Source of the DNA: Mycetocola zhujimingii | GTDB taxonomy: Bacteria; Actinomycetota; Actinomycetes; Actinomycetales; Microbacteriaceae | Length of the DNA: 64,000 bases | Assembly: GCF_003065425.1 (NCBI RefSeq) | Contig: NZ_CP026949.1 | Span: 806,001 to 870,000 of the forward strand | Direction: 5' to 3' | Part shown: piece by piece, positions 17,165 through 27,443 of the stretch | Layout of the letters: each line of letters opens with the position of its first letter | How positions within the stretch are numbered: position 1 is the first letter of the stretch | Notes under the pieces: model-generated | Database searches by the model: none | What the model was told of the DNA's origin: nothing | Seen by the model: only the letters and a program-made list of their open reading frames with translations | Position numbers and translations under genes: made by a program

Positions 17165-18852
17165 GGAGCGGGCGGTTGGGTACGAGGCTCGCGGCGGCAC
17201 TGGCGCTCTCTCTCGCCGCGCTGCTCTCCGGCTGCGCGGGCATCCCACAGTCCGGCGCTCCGCAAATCGGACAGGTCGTGCCTGCCGACGGAGATCCCGA
17301 GGTCGAGTTCCTCGCTGTCGGACCCGAGAAAGACGCGACCCAGGAGCAGATCGTCCGCGGCTTCATCGACGCCGCCTCCAGCCCGCGCGACGACTACGCC
17401 ACGGCGCGCGAATACCTCTCGCCGTCCATCCGGTCCGAGTGGAACCCCGATGCGAGCGTCCTGGTGGACCTCGCCAACCAGCGCGTCTTCGCTCCGGTCG
17501 ATGAGCTGAACATGCTGGTGACTCTTGAGCCTGTGGCATCCGTCGACGAGGCGGGAGAGTTCACGGAGTTCACTGACCCGGAAACCACAAGCAGTGTGTA
17601 CTCACTCGTACAGATCGACGGTCAGTGGCGGATCAACTCGGCGCCGGATGGCGTCGTGCTCGACGAGCAGAAGTTCAGCGAGGTGTTCAACCCGTATTCG
17701 CTGAGCTTCTTCGACCCGACCTGGACGCACCTCGTGCCGGACCTGCGCTGGTTCCCGTCGCGGGCATCTACCGGAACACAGATCGTCGCTGCCCTCCTTG
17801 CCGGGCCGAGCGAATGGCTGAACGGTGCCGTCAGTTCCGCCTTCCCCGAAGGGATCAAGCTGACCAGCAATGCGGTGCCCGTTGTGAACGACGTGGCGCA
17901 GGTCGACCTCACCAGCGATGCGTTTGACGCCGACGAGGTCACGCTGCAGCGGATGCAGGCCCAGCTGTCTGCGAGCCTCTCCGGCGTTTCCACCATCACG
18001 TCGGTGAGTATCGCGGTTGACGGAAACGTGCAGAACATCCCGGCTCTCACGCTCGCCGCGACTCGCGTCGACCCGCGCGCGCTCGCGCTGACCGAGGAGG
18101 GTTTCGGGTTCCTCGGGGGAGGAACCGTCGAGCAGATCCCGGGACTCAGCCCGCAGATCGAAGCCCTCGGGGCGACAGCAGCCGTGGTCAACCAGAACTA
18201 CTCGCTCGCCGCGGTGCTCAATGCAGACGGCGTGTATGCCGTGCGCCAGTCGCAGGAAACCGGACTGAGAGTAGACGCTCGTCCCGGGTTGATCGCGCCG
18301 TCACTTGACAGGTTCGGGTTCCTCTGGACCGTGCCAGAGGACGAGCCGGGAGCGCTGCTCGCGGCCAGGGCCGACGGGTCACAGTCCTCGATCGCATCCA
18401 GCTGGCCTGACGCGTCGAGCATCCAGTCGATTCAGGTGTCGCGTGATGGAACGCGGGTACTCGCGCTCGTTCACACGGTGGGCCTGCCTCGCCTGCTCGT
18501 CGCCGGAATCACGCGTTCCGCTGACGGCACACCGGTCAGCCTCGGTGAGCCCCTCGGGTTCGCGGTCGGCGCCGGGGTCGGACTGTCGGCGACCTGGGTT
18601 GACGACGTCACTGTCGCGTCGCTCGTCGGAGCGTCTGACGGGAGGGGCGAAGTCGTGACCCAGGTGATCGGCGGGGAGTCTGGAACGCTCGCCACGGTCG
18701 ACGACGCCGTGCAGATCGTCGGTGGCAACACGGCACGGCAGCTCCGCGCCCTCTCCTCGACCGGAAGCGTCCAGGTGCTTCGAACATCGGTCTGGCAGAC
18801 GACGTCCAAGGGTGTTTTCTTCCTCGCCACCCAGCTGGGCAGCCCGGGCTAG
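17161..18852 (+). CDS. lpqB: Lipoprotein LpqB, MtrAB accessory protein
   Basis: A protein of 563 residues with a lipoprotein signal: basic N terminus, hydrophobic stretch, lipobox LLSGC (Cys about residue 23). A GerMN-type domain follows in the middle (TGTQIVAALLAGPSEWLNGAV, then DLTSDAFDADEVTLQRMQAQLSASL). The C-terminal half is beta-propeller-like (SLDRFGFLWTVPEDEPGALLAARADG, SIQVSRDGTRVLAL). Anchored outside the membrane, it tunes MtrB sensing. It overlaps the mtrB stop by 4 bases. The order mtrA-mtrB-lpqB is conserved in actinobacteria. Confidence 0.95.
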   Translation: MRSGRLGTRLAAALALSLAALLSGCAGIPQSGAPQIGQVVPADGDPEVEFLAVGPEKDATQEQIVRGFIDAASSPRDDYATAREYLSPSIRSEWNPDASVLVDLANQRVFAPVDELNMLVTLEPVASVDEAGEFTEFTDPETTSSVYSLVQIDGQWRINSAPDGVVLDEQKFSEVFNPYSLSFFDPTWTHLVPDLRWFPSRASTGTQIVAALLAGPSEWLNGAVSSAFPEGIKLTSNAVPVVNDVAQVDLTSDAFDADEVTLQRMQAQLSASLSGVSTITSVSIAVDGNVQNIPALTLAATRVDPRALALTEEGFGFLGGGTVEQIPGLSPQIEALGATAAVVNQNYSLAAVLNADGVYAVRQSQETGLRVDARPGLIAPSLDRFGFLWTVPEDEPGALLAARADGSQSSIASSWPDASSIQSIQVSRDGTRVLALVHTVGLPRLLVAGITRSADGTPVSLGEPLGFAVGAGVGLSATWVDDVTVASLVGASDGRGEVVTQVIGGESGTLATVDDAVQIVGGNTARQLRALSSTGSVQVLRTSVWQTTSKGVFFLATQLGSPG

Positions 18853-18939
18853 TCCTCACCCGCTCGCCCCAACGCTCACGCTCTCCACGTCTCCGCCGCT
18901 GCCCTGTCAGTCAGCGGCAGACCGGGGCATGCTCGTCGG

Positions 18940-19686
18940 ATGAATCACAGCGGGCACGCAGGCTCAGGGGCAGGCGCGGCCGCTGTGCGCGCGGCCTTTC
19001 GCGAAGCGATCGGACTTCTCCTGCCTGTCGCGTGTGTCGCATGCGGTGAGCCCGACAGTGCGCTCTGCCCCGCGTGTGTTTCCCGCATCGGCGAGCCGCC
19101 GGTGGTGCCTGACATCGTGGATGCGTTCCCGGTGTGGGCCGGCGCCGAATACGACGGTGTGGTGAGGCGCGCGATTCTCGCGCTCAAGAACGACCAGCGA
19201 ACAGACGTCGCAGTTGCGCTCTCCCACGTGTTCAGGCGGGCGTTGGATGCAGCTCTTGCCGAACTTCCGCAGCGTGTCGGCACTGTCACTGACCTGAGGC
19301 TCGCCACCCTGCCGTCCAGCAGGGCCGCCTACCGGCGACGGGGATACCGGCCGGTGGACAGGGTGCTCAGAAAGGGAGGACTTGCAGCGGAACATCCGCT
19401 CAGGCTGGTTCGACAGCCCCACGACCAGGTCGGCCTCGGTCGAGCCGGTCGGCAGCGCAATCTTGGAGGGTCCCTTCTGGCCTCAGAACGGGTCGCGGGA
19501 GGGAGTTTCCTCGTCGTCGACGATGTCGTCACGACGGGTGCAACGCTCAGGGAAGCACGCCGGGCACTCGACTCCGCCGGTGCACGAACTGTCGGGGCTG
19601 TGGTCATCGCGGCAACGCCGCTGCGAATCTTAGCAACGCGCCAACCACACAGTTTGCCGAGTGACTTCTTACCCGGCGCGGACTAG
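18940..19686 (+). CDS. comF: ComF family protein (phosphoribosyltransferase fold)
   Basis: A protein of 248 residues. The N-terminal zinc-finger-like element CVACGEPDSALCPACVSRI is typical of ComF proteins. The C-terminal PRTase domain has the PRPP-binding loop FLVVDDVVTTGATLREA and the ComF motif RQPHDQVGLGRAGRQRNLGG. ComF homologues take part in DNA uptake in competent bacteria. In actinobacteria the gene is kept between lpqB and hpf without a proven competence role. An 87-base gap separates it from lpqB. Confidence 0.92.
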   Translation: MNHSGHAGSGAGAAAVRAAFREAIGLLLPVACVACGEPDSALCPACVSRIGEPPVVPDIVDAFPVWAGAEYDGVVRRAILALKNDQRTDVAVALSHVFRRALDAALAELPQRVGTVTDLRLATLPSSRAAYRRRGYRPVDRVLRKGGLAAEHPLRLVRQPHDQVGLGRAGRQRNLGGSLLASERVAGGSFLVVDDVVTTGATLREARRALDSAGARTVGAVVIAATPLRILATRQPHSLPSDFLPGAD

Positions 19687-19756
19687 CGTTGGGTCTAAAG
19701 GCGCGAAAGGACCGCCCATGATTATGCGGCGGTTCGCGCAGATCTGGGAGGTTGAC

Positions 19757-20422
19757 GTGGAAATTAACATTGTCGGACAAGGCCTGGGACTCACTGATCG
19801 CTTCCGCGATTACGTCGAGGAAAAATCAGAGAAAGTGGCCCACCTGTCAGACCGTGCCCTCGCATTCGAGGTCAAGGTCAGCCGTCACCATGACAAGAGT
19901 GGCAAGGCCGGAGACGACCGGGTTGAGCTGATGCTCATCGGTCCAGGCCCGCTCGTGAGGGCTGAGGCGTCGGGCTCAGACAAGTACGTTGCCTTTGATC
20001 TGGCAATGGGAAAGTTACTCGAACAGGTGCGCCGGGCCAAGGACCGGAAGAAAGTGCTGCGAGGGAAACGGCGAACGTCGTTGTCAACCGCGAGCGCGGA
20101 GGGCTTCAGCGGCATCGACCTCCAGCCCGCTGACCCCGAGGTCATCGAGCGGGTCGCGACAGGAGTCCTGACCACGGTGGATGACACCGACAGCGAATCT
20201 GAGGAGGAGTACTCGCCTGTGGTCATTCGCGAAAAAGTGTTCCCGGCCGAATTCATGACCGTCGACGAGGCGGTCGACAGGATGGAGCTGGTCGGGCATC
20301 CGTTCTTCCTCTTCGTCGACGCGAAAAACGACAGGCCGAGCGTTGTGTACCGGCGCAAGGGCTGGGACTACGGAGTCATCGGTCTCGATGACGAGGCGGC
20401 CGAATCGAAGAAGCGGGCATAA
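19757..20422 (+). CDS. hpf: Long-form ribosome hibernation promoting factor
   Basis: About 221 residues. The GTG at 19757 is preferred to upstream in-frame starts because GGGAGG lies 5 bases before it and the protein then begins directly with the conserved MEINIVGQGLGLTDRFRDYVEEK. The N-terminal S30AE/RaiA domain spans about residues 1-100. The C-terminal dimerisation domain includes FPAEFMTVDEAVDRMELVGHPFFLFVDAKND and SVVYRRKGWDYGVIGL. The protein binds the 30S decoding region and pairs ribosomes into inactive 100S particles in stationary phase or stress. Gene order comF-hpf-secA matches mycobacteria. Confidence 0.95.
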   Translation: MEINIVGQGLGLTDRFRDYVEEKSEKVAHLSDRALAFEVKVSRHHDKSGKAGDDRVELMLIGPGPLVRAEASGSDKYVAFDLAMGKLLEQVRRAKDRKKVLRGKRRTSLSTASAEGFSGIDLQPADPEVIERVATGVLTTVDDTDSESEEEYSPVVIREKVFPAEFMTVDEAVDRMELVGHPFFLFVDAKNDRPSVVYRRKGWDYGVIGLDDEAAESKKRA

Positions 20423-20451
20423 CCGGCAACGGATGCCATGAGGCATGTCAC

Positions 20452-20483
20452 GAGCGGGTGTCGGAGCGATCCGGCACCCGCTC
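20452..20483 (+). terminator. Hairpin terminator after hpf
   Basis: A 13-base-pair stem with one G-U position and loop AGCGAT lies 30 bases after the hpf stop. It separates hpf from secA. The downstream T run is weak (TGAGTTTGCGGTGTTTT). Confidence 0.6.
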
Positions 20484-20634
20484 ATGAGTTTGCGGTGTTT
20501 TGGCCGCTCTTATCAGGGCGCTCTCACCGGACTGGACGCTAACATGGTTACCGTTGTCGACTGACGTTGATTACCGTGCACACGGCACGGTGGCGCGATA
20601 CTCGCGTGCCCTAGATAAAAGTGGAGTGCAATTC

Positions 20635-23442
<2,808 letters not shown>

Positions 23443-23464
23443 CAGCGGCACACGCGAGCAGCAC

Positions 23465-23504
23465 GACACAAGCCCCGGCACCCTCTGGTGTCGGGGCTTG
23501 TGTC
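23465..23504. terminator. Bidirectional hairpin between secA and the Rv3235-like gene
   Basis: An 18-base-pair stem with one G-U position and a CTCT loop lies between convergent genes. It begins 23 bases after the secA stop and ends 4 bases before the other gene's stop codon. Confidence 0.75.
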
Positions 23505-23508
23505 GCAC

Positions 23509-24060
23509 CTAGAGAATGCCGATAGATGTCGCGCGCCACCGCCGGTCGACGCCCTCGAGCCGGATGGCGACCGCGCGCGCTCGTGGCTTTTCGTAGACCA
23601 TCACGACAGCCTCGATCACGCCGTCAGCCGGGGAACTGGTGCTGATCCTGCCAATGACGAGGACGGGCCTCGTCGCTGGTGTTCCCTTGATCTGCCGTGC
23701 CCTCGCGGAGATGAGCTGCCGTTTGAGGAGATGCTTGTAGACATCCTCGCTGATCCAGCGTCCGAGTTGATCGATGTCGCGTGCTCCGCGCAGCACCTCC
23801 ATGACGCATCGTGTGAGATTTTCCAGTAGCGGTTCCGGTGGAGGGAGCAGCTCGGTCGGTGTCTTCTGCCTGCCGAAGAACCCATCGGCGTCGAAATGGT
23901 CACCGGCAGAGCCGCGCGAACCGCGGAGCCCTGTGGGTGTGCCTGGTGACCGCTGTCGCTGGTCGCCGGCGGGCTGTCGCTCGCTCGACACATCGTGCGC
24001 GGCACGACTCGGTTGGTTCCGTGATGGCGAAAATGGCTCGCCCGAGAACGGAATGCTCAT
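23509..24060 (-). CDS. Rv3235 family protein
   Basis: A protein of 183 residues. Residues 1-75 are polar and Arg/Pro/Ser-rich, probably disordered. The C-terminal 100 residues form the conserved part: LLENLTRCVMEVLRGARDIDQLGRWISEDVYKHL, then a beta-rich stretch with an Arg-Ala-Val-Ala-Ile-Arg-Leu-Glu run and RRWRATSIGIL at the end. This C-terminal pattern and the location beside secA match Rv3235-type proteins. The function is unknown; the fold of the end region resembles small NTF2-like or wing domains (weak inference). Confidence 0.75.
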   Translation of the reverse strand: MSIPFSGEPFSPSRNQPSRAAHDVSSERQPAGDQRQRSPGTPTGLRGSRGSAGDHFDADGFFGRQKTPTELLPPPEPLLENLTRCVMEVLRGARDIDQLGRWISEDVYKHLLKRQLISARARQIKGTPATRPVLVIGRISTSSPADGVIEAVVMVYEKPRARAVAIRLEGVDRRWRATSIGIL

Positions 24061-24332
24061 GCGTGGCTCCGTAGAGTGACTGTCGGTGCTTGATTAGGCA
24101 CGATTTCCGGCGGTGAGGCCGGCGATGACGCCAACGGGGCGAGGCGGCAGCGGTGACAGGACGTGTGTTCGGGTCCACGCGAGACCTGCGTCAGCAGTTG
24201 CCAGGAACATCCCGGGCAACAGGGTGATGCTACGGACGGTACTTTCGCAGGTTCGAGTCATCCGTGTAAAGTCCGGCCACGGAATCTGTGGATAACTCAC
24301 GTTGGCGCTCGCGAAGTGGGTACCCTTCCAGA
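24061..24332. other. 272-base gap between divergent genes
   Basis: This gap separates the Rv3235-like gene (minus) from the unknown gene starting at 24333. Short frames exist on both strands but none has conserved-looking composition. The only signal I can support is TACCCT (24321-24326), six bases before the ATG at 24333, fitting a leaderless promoter. Confidence 0.5.
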
Positions 24333-24941
24333 ATGCGCTGGGACAGCCTTTTCGATGACCTCGAGAGTCAGCTCGAGCAGGAGCTCCACTCTGACGAGGG
24401 TGACCTCCGCGCCGAGGAATACCGGCATCGGCTGGGTCGACTGACCCTGAGGGAACGCCTGTCAACGTTCAGCGGCCAGGAGGCCGGGGAGCGTGAACCG
24501 CTGTCCATCGAGCTTGTCACGGGGGACGTGCTCGTCCTCTTTCCGCAGTCATTCGGGAGGGACTGGTTCTCCGCCGACCTGGCCGGGCAGGGGACGCCAG
24601 CCGGTGCGGTGCTGGTTCCGGTCGGCGCGATTGCCGGAGTGATCGTGCCGAAGACCTCTGTCTCGCGCAGTCTCGATGTTTCTGAGACAACGGATGGCGC
24701 GCCACGGCTCACCGACCGAATTGGCCTGGCTTTCGCGCTCCGTGACCTCTGCCGACGCAGGGCGTTTGTCGAGGTCCACTGTGCGGGTGGTGCAGGTGCG
24801 AGTCATTCCGGCACCATCGACAGGGTCGGGAGAGACCACTTCGATCTCGCGGTGCACGAGCAGGGGGTACCACGCCGCGATCGGAACGTGGCGCACCAGA
24901 GACTCGTTCCGTTCGAGGTGATCGCCTACATTCGCCTGTGA
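24333..24941 (+). CDS. Conserved hypothetical protein of the secA-pdtaS region
   Basis: A protein of 202 residues that I cannot assign to a named family. The N-terminal 50 residues are acidic and helical (WDSLFDDLESQLEQELHSDEGDLRAEEYRHRLGRLTLRERL). They are followed by beta-rich sequence with LSIELVTGDVLVLFPQSFGRDWFSADL and a C-terminal stretch VEVHCAGG, then SGTIDRVGRDHFDLAVHEQGVPRRDRNVAHQRLVPFEVIAYIRL. The G-x-I-x-x-V-G-x-D-x-F-x-L pattern recalls a small Sm-like barrel, which would suit RNA or DNA binding (inference). The ATG is supported by the TACCCT box six bases upstream. There are no membrane segments. Confidence 0.65.
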   Translation: MRWDSLFDDLESQLEQELHSDEGDLRAEEYRHRLGRLTLRERLSTFSGQEAGEREPLSIELVTGDVLVLFPQSFGRDWFSADLAGQGTPAGAVLVPVGAIAGVIVPKTSVSRSLDVSETTDGAPRLTDRIGLAFALRDLCRRRAFVEVHCAGGAGASHSGTIDRVGRDHFDLAVHEQGVPRRDRNVAHQRLVPFEVIAYIRL

Positions 24942-25001
24942 CCGGGATTTGTGACCCGGATCTGTACCCGGTTCGAGTGAAGCGGGTAGCCGGTGGCCGT
25001 G

Positions 25002-25298
25002 TCAGTCGTCGTCGCCGCCGGTCGGCTTGATGATCATGCCGCGCGCAATCTCGGGCAGACTCGCGATGTCCGATTCCTGCCAGAGGCTCATCCGCCTGGC
25101 TTCCTCGTACTTGGCTGCGATGTACGCCTCCAGCACAGGGCGTTCGATGCGCCATCTCCCTGGCGCACCGATGCTGATGGCGGGCAGCTCAGCGGTCCGG
25201 ATCAGCTCTGTCACCTCAGCTGTCGAGATGTTGAGGATGTCCGCGGCGTCGGCAACTGTGAGGAAGCGGCCTACGGAGTCTGACGAGACCGTATCCAT
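25002..25298 (-). CDS. BldC/excisionase-type helix-turn-helix protein
   Basis: A protein of 98 residues. A MerR-like HTH occupies residues 10-60: RFLTVADAADILNISTAEVTELIRTAELPAISIG followed by GRWRIERPVLEAYIAAKYEEAR, the pattern of HTH_17/BldC DNA-binding proteins. The C-terminal 30 residues end in Gly-Gly-Asp-Asp-Asp. The start is supported by CATAAT (complement of 25305-25310), six bases upstream of the ATG. It lies divergent from the SAF/CpaE-like pair and could regulate it (inference). Confidence 0.85.
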   Translation of the reverse strand: MDTVSSDSVGRFLTVADAADILNISTAEVTELIRTAELPAISIGAPGRWRIERPVLEAYIAAKYEEARRMSLWQESDIASLPEIARGMIIKPTGGDDD

Positions 25299-25428
25299 AC
25301 GTCGATTATGAGGCTGTCGATCACCCGCGTGCCCTCTTGTGGATAACTTTCTCGCGTCATCCGGAAAGTTGGCACCATGGAGGTCCGCGGGGGCGAGGCC
25401 CTCCGATCGTGAGGCGACAGGAGGGCAC
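25299..25428. promoter_or_regulatory. Divergent region between the HTH gene and the SAF gene
   Basis: The minus-strand leaderless box CATAAT (25305-25310) serves the HTH gene. On the plus side GGAGGG (25420-25425) is the ribosome binding site of the SAF gene, 3 bases before its ATG, so that gene has a normal leader. No clear -10 box for it was identified. Confidence 0.45.
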
Positions 25429-26055
25429 ATGGACGCGTCCATTCCGTCCGTTTCCCGGCGAATACGGGCGAGTTTCGACGCGCGATTCGTCGTGGGGATA
25501 GTGCTGATCGTCAGTTCGATCGTTGGGGTCTGGGTGGTGGTTTCTTCCGCTGATCGCTCAACCGGTGTCTACCTCGCACGCACGACGCTGAATGTCGGCG
25601 ACGTCATCCAGCCCGGTGACCTCACGGTCGCGGCCGTTCGCCTGGGAGAAGCAGACGCGAGATACGTCACAGACGGAAGCATCCCGGAGGAAGGGTTCAC
25701 CGTGCTGCGGACCGTGCTCAAGGGCGAGCTCGTGCCGCAGTCTGCGGTGGGCACCGATGCCAGCGTCGGGGTGAGCGCGCTTGTCGTCGGTTCGACATCG
25801 ATGCTGCCTGAGTCGGTGGAGGCGGGTTCGCTCGTCGACGTGTGGATCGCGAAGGTCGAAGACGACGGAACCTTCGCTCCGCCCGTCGTTCTCGTCGCGG
25901 GGGCCGCGGTCGTCAGGGTGGTCGAGCAGCAGGGACTCGTGGCGGCCGGCGGGCAGGACGTCGAAGTCCTCGTCCCGAAGGGCAAAGTCGCCGCGGTACT
26001 CGCCGCCGTCGCCGGGGGAGACGCCATCTCGGTTGTCCCTGCGACGGGCAGGTGA
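25429..26055 (+). CDS. SAF domain-containing membrane-anchored protein (CpaB/RcpC-like)
   Basis: A protein of 208 residues, one N-terminal signal-anchor (residues 21-40, VVGIVLIVSSIVGVWVVVSS) followed by a SAF domain (GVYLARTTLNVGDVIQPGDLTVAAVRL, then TVLRTVLKGELVPQSAVG). The C-terminal beta-rich part is like the RcpC/CpaB family (VWIAKVEDDGTFAPPVVLVAGAAVVRVVEQ). CpaB proteins belong to Flp/Tad pili, but no secretin, TadA or pilin gene lies nearby, so a Tad role is not supported here. The stop overlaps the next start (GTGA), giving translational coupling to the CpaE-like ATPase. Confidence 0.8.
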   Translation: MDASIPSVSRRIRASFDARFVVGIVLIVSSIVGVWVVVSSADRSTGVYLARTTLNVGDVIQPGDLTVAAVRLGEADARYVTDGSIPEEGFTVLRTVLKGELVPQSAVGTDASVGVSALVVGSTSMLPESVEAGSLVDVWIAKVEDDGTFAPPVVLVAGAAVVRVVEQQGLVAAGGQDVEVLVPKGKVAAVLAAVAGGDAISVVPATGR

Positions 26056-27305
26056 CCGTGATGGCCGCGATCATCGTTGCCCTGGACAGTGTCACCGAAG
26101 ACCGGGTGCTTCCCGCTCTCCTCGATCGCGGGCACCGGGTCGAGATCCGCGTCGGCGAGCACGCCGATCCGGTTTCGGTGCTCGAGGGGGCGACCGCAGC
26201 CGTTCTCCTCATCTCGGCGGCACCCGACAGGCTCACCGCACGCGTGCTGGAGTGGTGCGACGGGCACGGCGTCCGGATCGTTGCGGTGACGGCATCCGAT
26301 CGTGACGTGCGTCATGCCCGGGTTCTGAAACTCCTGGAGGTGGTGTCGAGCGACGCGCCCATCGATGACTTCGACGCCCTGGTGCGCGGGAGAGTGATCG
26401 ACCGGCCGGTGGCTCGCACCCGGGAGCGCGGGAGCGTTCTCGTGGTCTGGGGCCCCGCCGGAGCTCCGGGCCGAACAACTGTCGCCATCACGCTCGCCGC
26501 CGAACTCGCGGCGGCCGGCAGGTCCGTCGTCCTGATCGACGCCGACACCCACGCTGCCTCCGTTGCTCCAGCGCTTGGCCTCCTCGACGAATCCCCGGGA
26601 TTCGCGGCAGCGTGCCGTCTGGCGGGAAAAGACGGTCTCAGCGTGGCCGAACTGGAGCGGATCAGCCAGAGCTACCCCATCGGCGCTGAACCGCTTCGCG
26701 TGCTCACCGGGATCACACGCGCCTATCGCTGGCCTGAACTCAGCGCGGAGCGGGTCAGGCGTACGCTCGATGCCTGTCGGGCGTGGGTTGACTACGTCGT
26801 CGATACCGGATTCAGTCTCGAGAACGACGAGGAGATCTCAACGGATCTCTTTGCGCCGCGCCGCAACGCAGCCACGCTCACCTGCATCGACGCGGCCGAC
26901 GAAGTCATTGCCGTCGGAGCGGCCGATCCGATCGGGCTCCAGCGGTACCTCCGCGCTCACGGTGACCTGCTCGAACGGGCGATCGGCATCCCGGTGACGA
27001 CGGTCATCAACAAGGTGCGAAGCGGATCGGTTGGCCTGAATCCGTCCGGCCAGGTGAGGGCGACGCTGCAACGGTTCGGCGGTATCGACGACCCTGTGCT
27101 CATCCCGCACGACGAGAAAGGGACGGATGCCGCGCTGCTGGCCGGCAGGGCGTTGCGCGACGCGAGTCCGAGGTCGTCGGCGCTCGCTGCACTGCGCCGG
27201 TTCACCACGAGCCGCATCCTGCCACCGCCGGAAGAGCCGGTCACGCGCCGGTCCCGCCGCGGAGCGCGCGCCCGTCAACGCATCGGTCGTGTGAGCCAGG
27301 CCTGA
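26052..27305 (+). CDS. CpaE-like P-loop protein (ParA/MinD superfamily)
   Basis: About 417 residues from the coupled GTG (ATG alternative at 26061). Residues 1-125 look like a receiver-like domain (AAIIVALDSVTEDRVLPALLDRGHRVEIRVG). The P-loop domain starts VLVVWGPAGAPGRTTVAITLAAELAAAGRSVVLIDADTHAASVAPALG. In the Walker A motif the usual Lys is Arg (GAPGRTT), so nucleotide binding may be altered. The later VDYVVDTGFSLENDEE and TTVINKVRSGS segments fit the family. The C terminus is strongly basic (TRRSRRGARARQR). It may act with the SAF protein at the membrane (inference). Confidence 0.78.
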   Translation: MTVMAAIIVALDSVTEDRVLPALLDRGHRVEIRVGEHADPVSVLEGATAAVLLISAAPDRLTARVLEWCDGHGVRIVAVTASDRDVRHARVLKLLEVVSSDAPIDDFDALVRGRVIDRPVARTRERGSVLVVWGPAGAPGRTTVAITLAAELAAAGRSVVLIDADTHAASVAPALGLLDESPGFAAACRLAGKDGLSVAELERISQSYPIGAEPLRVLTGITRAYRWPELSAERVRRTLDACRAWVDYVVDTGFSLENDEEISTDLFAPRRNAATLTCIDAADEVIAVGAADPIGLQRYLRAHGDLLERAIGIPVTTVINKVRSGSVGLNPSGQVRATLQRFGGIDDPVLIPHDEKGTDAALLAGRALRDASPRSSALAALRRFTTSRILPPPEEPVTRRSRRGARARQRIGRVSQA

Positions 27306-27399
27306 CGGAGCCTGACAGCGCCGCGACGGAACCGGCCCGGCGCCAGACCGCGCGCGCTGGCTGTCGCAGGGGCTGGTGTGACGGCATCCTGCACCGGCT

Positions 27400-27443
27400 T
27401 CATACCGGCTCGCACCGGCTGACAGCACCCATAGACTGGACGA
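27400..27443 (+). promoter_or_regulatory. Leaderless promoter of pdtaS with an adjacent CCGGCT triplet repeat
   Basis: TAGACT (27432-27437) lies 6 bases before the ATG at 27444, with no Shine-Dalgarno. Just upstream ACCGGCT occurs three times at intervals of 11-12 bases (about 27394, 27405, 27417), close to one DNA turn apart. Confidence 0.5.

Noticed and set aside
18893-18920. Hairpin GCCGCTG/CAGCGGC after lpqB as a terminator.
   Set aside because: The stem is only 7 pairs with a 10-base loop and no T run, so it is too weak to list.
25429-27305. SAF plus CpaE-like genes as part of a Tad/Flp pilus locus.
   Set aside because: No TadA ATPase, secretin, TadB/C, prepilin peptidase or pilin gene is present within tens of kilobases; only the two coupled genes are seen.
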